Source: an uncultured Bacteroidales bacterium (GTDB lineage Bacteria > Bacteroidota > Bacteroidia > Bacteroidales > UBA932). Taken from it: a stretch of DNA of 56,544 bases. Where the stretch lies: the NCBI GenBank assembly GCA_900316675.1, contig ONDR01000013.1, forward strand, positions 1-56,544, given 5' to 3'. The position numbers and the translations under genes were made by a program. The notes beneath the pieces are model-generated. The model ran no database searches and had not been told where the DNA came from. It saw nothing but the letters and a program-made list of their open reading frames with translations. Below, piece after piece: positions 50,527-56,544 of this stretch (positions are counted from its first letter, which is position 1; each line of letters begins with the position of its first letter).

Positions 50527-53151
50527 ATGAGGAAAATACTTGTAATACTGGCACTTACACTTCTTCCTGCCTTTGCATGGGCACAGAGCTCCATCAAGGT
50601 TCAGGGACAGAATATAGTGGCTCTGGACGAGCAATTTACCCTTACCTTCGTGATAGAGTCGGACAAGGATGACAGTCGTCCTTCTGACTTTAACTGGAGC
50701 CCCGGCGACGACTTCCAGCTGGTTTGGGGCCCTCAGACCGGATACAGCTCATCCAGCTATTCCAGGAACGGAGTGTCTACGACTACCGTCCAGTTTACGT
50801 ATTCATATATCCTTATCGCCCGTAGGGAAGGTAAGTTCCAGCTGCCGGCCGCAACGGCTACGGTAGGGGGCAATAAGATAAGCTCGAATCCCTATTCAAT
50901 AGAGGTCGTGAAGGGTGGTGCCGCTACTGCAGGCGGTGCTTCTGCAAAGGGCTCCAATCAGGGGGCGTCTTCCAAGTCCAGGAGTGCGGATATTTCTGCC
51001 GACGACCTTTTCATGCGTCTTGCCCTTAGTAAGAGCACTGCAGTGATAGGAGAGCCTGTTACCGCTGTGCTTAAGATATACCAGAAGGTGGATATTGCCG
51101 GTTTCGAGGACGTGCGTTTCCCTACCTTCAGCGGTTTTTGGAGCCAGACTTTGGAGCAGCCTACCAATATCGAATTCAAAAGAGAGGTCGTAGGAGGCAA
51201 GATTTACAACAGCGCCGTACTGCGCAGCTGGGTGCTTGTGCCCCAGCAGGCCGGTGTGCTTACAATTGATGCTTCGGAGATTACATGTCTGGTGAATATT
51301 ACCGTTCCCGGCCGTGCCAATTCCATTTTCGATGGCTTCTTTGATGACAATATCCGTACGATACGCAAGCGTGTCAGCACTCCTGCCGTTAAGTTCAACG
51401 TGCAGAGGCTGCCGGCCGGTGCGCCTGAATCCTTTGGCGGCGGTGTGGGCCAGTTTGTAATGACGGCCAAGCTTAGCCGCGATTCGCTTGCCGCCCACGA
51501 GGCCGCATCGCTCACCGTCACTATTTCCGGCGAGGGCAACGTTAGCCTGCTTGAGGCTCCAAAGATCAACTTCCCTCCGGACTTCGAGGTCTATGACGTT
51601 AAGCCCGTAGAGAAGACCACCAAGGGCGGTACTTACGGCGTAAAGAGCTTTGAGTATCCGTTCATCCCGCGCAGCCGCGGAAACTTCACTCTGGAACCTA
51701 TCGAGTGGAGCTACTACGACAGCAAGACCCATAAATATGTTACCCTTACCACCCTGGAAATGTCAATTCCTGTTTCCGGAGAGGCTGCGGTAAGTTCAGG
51801 TTCTCAGGCTACAGGCCTCAGGCTGCCGGAGCGCAGCGGCGTGCGCAACCTTTCAGAGGATATCCGCTTTATCAGGACTGGTGCCGTTTCTTTGAGCAAG
51901 GGTACACCCATGCTTGTAGGACGCGCTGTTTACCCTGTGCTTCTTCTTATAATGGCACTTGGCGCCGCCGGCTATTATCTTTACCGTCTGCGCAGCGCAA
52001 GGCGTAAGGCAGACGTTGTGGGCTCCCGCAAGCGCGGTGCCACCAAGATGGCTCTTAAACGCTTGTCCGCATCTAAGGGCTACCTTGACAAGAATCTTGA
52101 CGGAGCCTTCTATGAAGAGCTCCACCGTGCCCTGCTGGGCTATATTTCTGACAAGTTCAACATGCCTCAGGAAGATCTTGACAAAGACAACATCGTTGCC
52201 AAGCTTCAGGAAAGGGGAGTGTCAGAGGATCTGTCAAAACAGTTCACTGATCTTGTCGATGCCTGCGAGTTCGCACGTTATTCTCCCGCTGCCGGCGAGG
52301 GCGCCCTTCGCGCTCACTACGACGACGCAGTCAAGGTTATTTCTGCTATTGATTCAACCATGAAATCCCGTTCTTCCGCTGCTTCAAAGGCAGTTCTTTC
52401 CATAGCCGTCCTGGCCATGATGGCTCCCGGTGCGATGGCCTCTGCAGAGGCTTCCGACAGCCTGTGGGCAGCCGGTGTCCAGGCCTATTCCGATGGTCAG
52501 TTCCAGGTAGCTGTTGAAAAATGGCAAGTACTTGAGGATGATGGATATATATCCTCTGTCCTGAGCTATAACCTGGGTAATGCATACTTTAAGACGGGAG
52601 ATAATGCAAGGGCTATCCTCCATTACGAGAGGGCGCTTAAGATTGACCCTTCTTTCACCGATGCCCGCAACAATCTGGAATTTGCAAACTCCCTGATTCA
52701 GGACCGTATAGAGGTGGTTCCGGAATTCATTCTGGAAACCTGGGGCAGGAATATGTGCTACGGTCTCAGTTCCAACGTCTGGGCCGTACTGTCCCTGCTG
52801 TTTTTTGCCGCCCTTTGCGCGCTTGTGCTTGGTATCTTCCTTGCCGGAGCGCCCGGCCGCCGCAAACTGTGCCTGTGGGGCGCCATCGCCGCACTTGTCC
52901 TCTTTGCCCTGACAGCCGACTTCGCCTTCTGGCAGAAGAGCGAATATAATGCTGCTGATAAGGCTATTGTGACGGCTCCTGTTTCTGCAGTAAAGAATTC
53001 TCCCGCCGGAGGCTCATCCGCCAAGGACCTGTTTGTACTGCACGAGGGAGTGAAAGTCAAAGTGCTTGACAGCGTAGGGTCATTTACTAACATAGAGCTA
53101 TCTGACGGCCGCCAGGGCTGGATTGGAAGTTCTGACATAGAGCTTATTTAG
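50527..53151 (+). CDS. batD: BatD-BatE fusion, 874 aa
   Basis: The start at 50527 (MRKILVILALTLLP) gives a clean signal peptide, 4 bp after the batC stop; an in-frame ATG at 50506 would overlap batC. Residues 1-~611 are BatD: repeated beta-sandwich domains, then a membrane helix near residue 470 (VYPVLLLIMALGAAGYYLY) and a cytoplasmic helical domain. From Met612 (base 52360) the sequence is BatE-like: a signal-peptide-like hydrophobic segment (AVLSIAVLAMMAPGAMA), TPRs (YNLGNAYFKTGDNARAILHY), two helices and a C-terminal SH3-like domain ending QGWIGSSDIELI. These are usually discussed as separate genes; here no stop codon separates them. Confidence 0.87.
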   Translation: MRKILVILALTLLPAFAWAQSSIKVQGQNIVALDEQFTLTFVIESDKDDSRPSDFNWSPGDDFQLVWGPQTGYSSSSYSRNGVSTTTVQFTYSYILIARREGKFQLPAATATVGGNKISSNPYSIEVVKGGAATAGGASAKGSNQGASSKSRSADISADDLFMRLALSKSTAVIGEPVTAVLKIYQKVDIAGFEDVRFPTFSGFWSQTLEQPTNIEFKREVVGGKIYNSAVLRSWVLVPQQAGVLTIDASEITCLVNITVPGRANSIFDGFFDDNIRTIRKRVSTPAVKFNVQRLPAGAPESFGGGVGQFVMTAKLSRDSLAAHEAASLTVTISGEGNVSLLEAPKINFPPDFEVYDVKPVEKTTKGGTYGVKSFEYPFIPRSRGNFTLEPIEWSYYDSKTHKYVTLTTLEMSIPVSGEAAVSSGSQATGLRLPERSGVRNLSEDIRFIRTGAVSLSKGTPMLVGRAVYPVLLLIMALGAAGYYLYRLRSARRKADVVGSRKRGATKMALKRLSASKGYLDKNLDGAFYEELHRALLGYISDKFNMPQEDLDKDNIVAKLQERGVSEDLSKQFTDLVDACEFARYSPAAGEGALRAHYDDAVKVISAIDSTMKSRSSAASKAVLSIAVLAMMAPGAMASAEASDSLWAAGVQAYSDGQFQVAVEKWQVLEDDGYISSVLSYNLGNAYFKTGDNARAILHYERALKIDPSFTDARNNLEFANSLIQDRIEVVPEFILETWGRNMCYGLSSNVWAVLSLLFFAALCALVLGIFLAGAPGRRKLCLWGAIAALVLFALTADFAFWQKSEYNAADKAIVTAPVSAVKNSPAGGSSAKDLFVLHEGVKVKVLDSVGSFTNIELSDGRQGWIGSSDIELI

Positions 53152-53153
53152 AC

Positions 53154-54530
53154 ATGTCGTCCAAGGTGGGTAAAATACTGGTCGTAGATGACAATCTGGG
53201 CATCCGCAGGACGCTGGAAATCCTTTTGCCGGTTCACTTTGCAGAGGTTAAGACTCTGCCGTCTCCGGCAAGCTTGGTCTCAACTCTTGAACAGTTTCGG
53301 CCGGATGTGGTCCTGCTGGACATGAACTTCAATACCAGTATCAATACCGGCAACGAGGGCCTGTACTGGGCCGGCGAAATAAAGAAACTCTCTCCCGATG
53401 TAGAGGTCGTACTCTTCACTGCTTATGCCGATATCGCCCTTGCGGTTGAGGGTATGAAGCGCGGGGCCTTTGATTTTATCGTTAAGCCTTGGGACAATGA
53501 CAAACTGATAGAGGTACTGACGGCGGCAAGGGATAAGGCCAGAAAGGCGATGGGCCGGGATGGCCGGTCCGGCTCGGGCACGACTGGCGCCGGCTGTCAT
53601 TCTGAGCGAAGCGAAGAATCTATGTTCTGGGGCACATCCCCCGCCATGGCTGCAATCCGCAAAACTCTTGAAAAAATCGCCCCCACCGACGCCACAGTCC
53701 TGATTACCGGAGAAAACGGTACTGGTAAGGACGTCATGGCGCGTGAAATCCATGCCCATAGCAATAGAAGCGATAAGCCCATGGTTGCAGTGGATGCCGG
53801 CGCCATTACCGAAACCCTTTTTGAGAGCGAGCTGTTCGGCCACGTGAAGGGTGCGTTTACCGATGCACATACAGACCATGTCGGCAAGTTCGAGCAAGCG
53901 GATGGCGGAACCCTGTTTCTGGACGAAATCGGCAATATACCGCTGCACCTGCAGGCAAAGTTGCTGCGTGCCATCCAGAACCGCAGCATAGTCCGCGTAG
54001 GTGGAACAGAAGCCAAGCCGGTAAACATCCGCCTTATTTGTGCTACGAATATGGATCTGGCCGCTTTGGTTCGTGAAGGACGCTTCCGTGAAGACCTCTA
54101 CTATAGAATCAATACCGTTCATATCGCCTTGCCGGCGCTTAGGCAGCGCAAAGAGGATATCGTTCCACTGGCACAGATGTTCCTGGAAAAGTTCGCCCTT
54201 AAGTATCATCGTCCGCTGACCGGTATTGCCCCGGATGCGCAGGAAGTGCTTGAATCCCTTAGCTGGAACGGCAATATCCGGGAGCTGCAGAACTGCATAG
54301 AAAAGGCTGTCATTCTGAGCGAAGGTAAGAATCTTACGGCTGGGGATATCCAGACAGATTCTTCGGCCAAGGGCCTCAGAATGACAGATACTTATTATTC
54401 AGAGCAAAGCGAGGAATCGGCTGTCCGTGAGGCCATGGCCCGTGCGGGAGGCAACATCTCCGCTGCCGCCAAAATGCTTGGCGTGAGCCGCCCCACCCTG
54501 TACGCAAAGCTTAAGAAATTCGGCTTATGA
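53154..54530 (+). CDS. NtrC-type sigma-54-dependent response regulator, 458 aa
   Basis: Receiver domain with phosphoacceptor Asp56 (VVLLDMNF), Thr89 and Lys111; AAA+ domain with Walker A GENGTGKD (~186-193), GAFTDA at 233-238 in place of the usual sigma-54-contacting GAFTGA, and Walker B LFLDEIGN; C-terminal Fis-type helix-turn-helix (NISAAAKMLGVSRPTLYAKLK). The linker between receiver and AAA+ contains CHSERSEES (148-156), the translation of a well-known interspersed repeat, and the linker before the helix-turn-helix is also repeat-derived. It starts 2 bp after batD and overlaps the kinase gene by four bases. Likely target: the adjacent efflux gene. Confidence 0.93.
   Translation: MSSKVGKILVVDDNLGIRRTLEILLPVHFAEVKTLPSPASLVSTLEQFRPDVVLLDMNFNTSINTGNEGLYWAGEIKKLSPDVEVVLFTAYADIALAVEGMKRGAFDFIVKPWDNDKLIEVLTAARDKARKAMGRDGRSGSGTTGAGCHSERSEESMFWGTSPAMAAIRKTLEKIAPTDATVLITGENGTGKDVMAREIHAHSNRSDKPMVAVDAGAITETLFESELFGHVKGAFTDAHTDHVGKFEQADGGTLFLDEIGNIPLHLQAKLLRAIQNRSIVRVGGTEAKPVNIRLICATNMDLAALVREGRFREDLYYRINTVHIALPALRQRKEDIVPLAQMFLEKFALKYHRPLTGIAPDAQEVLESLSWNGNIRELQNCIEKAVILSEGKNLTAGDIQTDSSAKGLRMTDTYYSEQSEESAVREAMARAGGNISAAAKMLGVSRPTLYAKLKKFGL
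53595..53621 (+). repeat. SERSEES-type interspersed repeat in the regulator's first linker
   Basis: The 27-base unit TGTCATTCTGAGCGAAGC... (53595-53621), ending GAAGAATCT, encodes CHSERSEES in frame. This sequence is widely dispersed in many bacterial genomes as a short palindromic-pair repeat. Here it lies between receiver and AAA+ domains, a tolerant position. Confidence 0.8.
54308..54418. repeat. three further SERSEES-related copies before the regulator's helix-turn-helix
   Basis: A forward copy at 54308-54334 matches the 27-base unit at 25 positions. An inverted copy at 54356-54386 keeps both ends (AGATTCTTCG and TCAGAATGACA) around a changed centre. A degenerate forward copy is at 54397-54418 (19 of 22). 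Together they encode the AAA+-to-DNA-binding linker, read in a different frame from the first copy. Confidence 0.65.
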
Positions 54531-55408
54531 CCTTTACTGTCTGGCATATCATCGGAGCATGTGTTGTCGTCGCAATAATTGTGGCGGTGGCCTTTACCAT
54601 AAGGACCAGACAGAAGGATATCAAGAAGGTGGCCTATATGATGGATGCGCTTGAAGATGGGGAACTGAACTTTCGCTTCAAGGACAGCAACAAGTTTAAC
54701 CGTACACTGAACCGTATCCGCACCATCTTTGAAAAGCAGCGACAGGCCCATGAACAAGACTCCTGGACAAAGCTTATACGCGTGCTCACGCACGAGATTA
54801 TGAATACGGTGTCGCCAATTGCATCGCTGTCCGACGCCATGGCCAAATCTGTGGACGAAAACGGCCACAGCGAGCTTGACATTAAGGCCGGACTGGAGAC
54901 GATCTCCGATTCTTCCAAGAACCTGATAGATTTTGTTCAGACCTACAGGCAGCTATCCGGTGTGGCAAAGCCCGTAAGAAAGGCCCTGGACCTTAGGGAA
55001 TTGGTAGAAAGCGTGATAGGCCTTAACAGCGAGTTCGCGGCCAGTTGCGGCGCCACCTGCATCTACCAGCCGGAAGACAGCGACCTTGTGATTTATGCCG
55101 ACGAAGGCCAGATCTCCCAAATCCTTATCAATCTAATAAAGAATGCCCTGCAGGCCGGCGCAAAGAATATCTGCGTTAGCGCCAAGATGGGTAAGGATGA
55201 CGAGACTATTATCCGGGTCGCCAATGACGGAGACCCTATTCCGGCAGCGGCGCAGGAGCAGATTTTCATTCCTTTCTATACAACCAAAAAGGATGGTTCC
55301 GGTATAGGCCTGTCCATTTCCCGCCAGATTATGCGAAACCATAACGGCAGCATAGAGCTTGTGCGAAGCGACGAGGGGCAAACCATCTTTGAACTCCTTT
55401 TCAGGTAG
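54527..55408 (+). CDS. sensor histidine kinase, 293 aa
   Basis: One N-terminal membrane helix (~6-24) and almost no extracytoplasmic part, then a short HAMP-like or linker segment. The phosphoacceptor is His89 in RVLTHEIMN, followed by a HATPase domain with N box ILINLIKNALQ, G1 VANDGDPI and G2 GSGIGLSISRQIM. With so little outside the membrane it probably senses an internal or intramembrane signal. Its ATG overlaps the regulator stop (ATGA), so the two are cognate partners. Confidence 0.93.
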   Translation: MTFTVWHIIGACVVVAIIVAVAFTIRTRQKDIKKVAYMMDALEDGELNFRFKDSNKFNRTLNRIRTIFEKQRQAHEQDSWTKLIRVLTHEIMNTVSPIASLSDAMAKSVDENGHSELDIKAGLETISDSSKNLIDFVQTYRQLSGVAKPVRKALDLRELVESVIGLNSEFAASCGATCIYQPEDSDLVIYADEGQISQILINLIKNALQAGAKNICVSAKMGKDDETIIRVANDGDPIPAAAQEQIFIPFYTTKKDGSGIGLSISRQIMRNHNGSIELVRSDEGQTIFELLFR

Positions 55409-55472
55409 TGTAAAGTCCCGGAAACTGTAAAGTGTAAAGCAAAAAGTGTAAAGAGTTGTAAAGACCTTTACA
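55409..55472 (+). promoter_or_regulatory. cluster of TGTAAAG half-sites, possible enhancer
   Basis: TGTAAAG occurs at 55409, 55426, 55433, 55447 and 55457, with an inverted CTTTACA at 55466-55472. The last two form a 16-bp dyad TGTAAAG-AC-CTTTACA (55457-55472). The cluster ends about 60 bp upstream of a sigma-54-like -24 element, a usual place for binding of an NtrC-type activator such as the one encoded next door. Confidence 0.45.
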
Positions 55473-55478
55473 CTTTTT
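55441..55478 (+). terminator. hairpin with T-run after the kinase gene
   Basis: AAAAAGTGTAAAG (55441-55453) and CTTTACACTTTTT (55466-55478) form a perfect 13-bp stem whose right arm ends in five T. It could end the bat/two-component transcript. It overlaps the TGTAAAG cluster, so one or both roles may apply. Confidence 0.55.
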
Positions 55479-55528
55479 CTGTATGGGGTAAAATGGTTAA
55501 ATGGTTAAAAATGAGCATTTTAACTGTT

Positions 55529-55546
55529 TTGGCACGCGTAGTGTTA
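55529..55546 (+). promoter_or_regulatory. sigma-54-like promoter before the TolC-like gene
   Basis: TTGGCACG (55529-55536) is a perfect sigma-54 -24 box. The -12 dinucleotide, 10 bases after GG, is GT (55543-55544) rather than GC, so the match is partial. The start codon at 55577 lies ~33 bases downstream. The location beside an NtrC-type regulator supports it. Confidence 0.4.
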
Positions 55547-55576
55547 CTTGTTTGGGCGTTAAACAATAATTTTAAT

Positions 55577-56544
55577 ATGAAATCCTTTTTCATTGAGTGT
55601 GTAGTTTTGGTCCTGGCGTCCGCAGTGAGTGTGTGCGCCAGCGGCCAAACTGCGATGTCACTTCACGATTGCATGGAGTATGCAATTTCTAATTCTACTA
55701 AGGTACGCATTCAGCAGGCAGCAATTGGCGACGCCCGGATTGACAGGCGCGACGCCGCTCTGGCATTATTCACTCCTCAAATAACTGCACAGACTTATGC
55801 ATATTATAATTTTGGTCGTAGTATTGATCCTCAGACTAACACCTATTTTAAGACAACATCGTTCCACAACAACTACAGCATTTCTGCTGGGTATGACCTT
55901 TTTGACGGCTTTAGGGCTGTAAACAATTTCAAGATTTCCAAAACTGGATTGCAGATTGCCAATTCCCAGGAGAAGCAGGCCGAATCCGATATTTGCCTGG
56001 CCGTGATGGAGGCATATTATAATGTGGTCTATTACAAGCGTCTTTGCGACATTTATGAAGAGCAGGTTTCTGTGGCAGAGCAGGCGCTTACAAAGGCTCG
56101 CAGGCAGGAGGAACTGGGCCAGAAAGGCCATGCCGACGTCATTCAGATGGAGGCCGATCTTGCTGACCGTCAGTACGACCTTACCAATGCCGTAAATATG
56201 TACAAGAACCAGAACATGACTCTTGCAGACCTTATGTTCTGGCCTGTGGATGAAGAACTTACAATTGTGACTGACTTCAGGTCCTTCGCTGACGCAAAGG
56301 ATGGCGGCGTCGTTCTGAGTGAGCAGGAAGCGAACGAAGAATCTGTCATCGCCTTTGCCATGGCCAACAATCCGGACATCAAGATTGCCGCCTGGAAAGA
56401 GCTTAATGCAAAACGTGAACTGAATACCGCCAAATGGCAGTTCATGCCCAGCATCGGCCTTTATGCTGGCTGGAGCACAAGCTACTATTCCTATAAGGGA
56501 GCAGAAACGGCATCGTTCCGCAGCCAGTTCAAAAACAATGGCGG
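55577..56544 (+). CDS. TolC-family outer-membrane efflux protein, N-terminal part (runs off window)
   Basis: Open to the end of the window without a stop, ~322 residues seen. The start at 55577 (MKSFFIECVVLVLASA) gives a signal peptide; an in-frame ATG at 55511 would add 22 residues. LHDCMEYAISNSTKVRIQQ, LALFTPQI, NFGRSIDP and the long heptad helices (VMEAYYNVVYYKRLCDIYEEQ, ARRQEELGQKGHADVIQMEADLA) are typical of TolC-type channel proteins. It probably forms the outer-membrane exit of a tripartite pump or secretion system whose other parts lie beyond the window. Residues encoded near 56309-56344 may be repeat-derived. Confidence 0.9.
   Translation, partial: MKSFFIECVVLVLASAVSVCASGQTAMSLHDCMEYAISNSTKVRIQQAAIGDARIDRRDAALALFTPQITAQTYAYYNFGRSIDPQTNTYFKTTSFHNNYSISAGYDLFDGFRAVNNFKISKTGLQIANSQEKQAESDICLAVMEAYYNVVYYKRLCDIYEEQVSVAEQALTKARRQEELGQKGHADVIQMEADLADRQYDLTNAVNMYKNQNMTLADLMFWPVDEELTIVTDFRSFADAKDGGVVLSEQEANEESVIAFAMANNPDIKIAAWKELNAKRELNTAKWQFMPSIGLYAGWSTSYYSYKGAETASFRSQFKNNG
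56309..56344 (+). repeat. possible SERSEES-type repeat within the TolC-like gene
   Basis: GTTCTGAGTGAGCAGGAAGC at 56312-56331, followed by GAACGAAGAATCT, resembles the TTCTGAGCGAAGCGAAGAATCT repeat with extra bases in the middle. It encodes VLSEQEANEES, between two helical segments. The similarity is partial and could be chance. Confidence 0.35.

Noticed and set aside
49581..50597. Leftward Leu/Ile/Val-rich open frame opposite batC
   Set aside because: The runs of Leu, Ile and Val are the complement of the CAG/GAT repeats of the BatC tail, not a membrane protein gene.

Overview
This window reads as chromosome of a Bacteroidales-type bacterium (phylum Bacteroidota). Several independent signs agree: many upstream regions carry a TAnnTTTG box, which is the Bacteroidetes -7 promoter element; Shine-Dalgarno sequences are not evident; there is a moxR-batABCD(E) aerotolerance operon; and there are family-typical proteins (DUF4421, a PNGase F-type lipoprotein, a roughly 930-residue topoisomerase IV A subunit, an NtrC-type regulator with GAFTDA in place of GAFTGA). 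I cannot name the genus. No tRNA, rRNA, complete insertion sequence or CRISPR array is visible.

Layout. 1-5507 is an accessory stretch: an unrecognised small gene, then an AT-rich trio (DUF2075 ATPase, MazG-like nucleotide pyrophosphohydrolase, second DUF2075 ATPase) followed by 368 bp of repeats, including four CCGAAAATGTGATTT units at an exact 32-bp period. 5508-25132 is one long leftward unit: mraZ, rsmH, ftsL-like, ftsI, murE, mraY, murD, ftsW, murG, murC, ftsQ, ftsA, ftsZ, continuing into gltX, rpiB and truB, with an HprK-related ATPase last. It is headed by a promoter carrying what look like MraZ boxes. 25197-29714 is a leftward unit, ssb-purA-alpha-L-fucosidase-PNGase F-like lipoprotein, ended by a 15-bp hairpin plus T-run. 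29738-33057 holds aroE, a TrmH-family methyltransferase and lysS. 33083-35964 has divergent DUF4421 and recJ genes. 35996-43485 is the leftward run exbB-exbD-tonB-rluB-like-era-parC-aroK. 43489-44929 holds truA and a lipoprotein nitroreductase. 44946-53151 is the rightward aerotolerance operon. 53154-56544 holds a sigma-54 response regulator, its histidine kinase and the start of a TolC-like outer-membrane efflux gene.

How the genes work together. The division/wall cluster supplies lipid-II synthesis (MurC, D, E, G, MraY), septal synthase and transpeptidase (FtsW, FtsI), the divisome core (FtsQ, FtsL-like, FtsA, FtsZ) and its regulator MraZ. ExbB/ExbD/TonB energise outer-membrane uptake. The fucosidase and PNGase F-like lipoproteins probably strip N-glycans from glycoproteins outside the cytoplasm. 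The MoxR/Bat set forms a membrane complex of VWA and TPR proteins linked to stress tolerance. The final regulator/kinase pair probably controls the efflux gene next to it: a cluster of TGTAAAG half-sites and a sigma-54-like -24 element lie between them.

Most interesting: the two nuclease-motif DUF2075 ATPases bracketing a dNTP-pyrophosphohydrolase-like gene (candidate, unproven defence or nucleic-acid stress module); the phased 32-bp repeat array after them; the putative MraZ-box array; the glycan-degrading pair translationally coupled to purA; and several small interspersed repeats that have been absorbed in frame into coding sequences (truB, the NtrC-type regulator, perhaps tolC).
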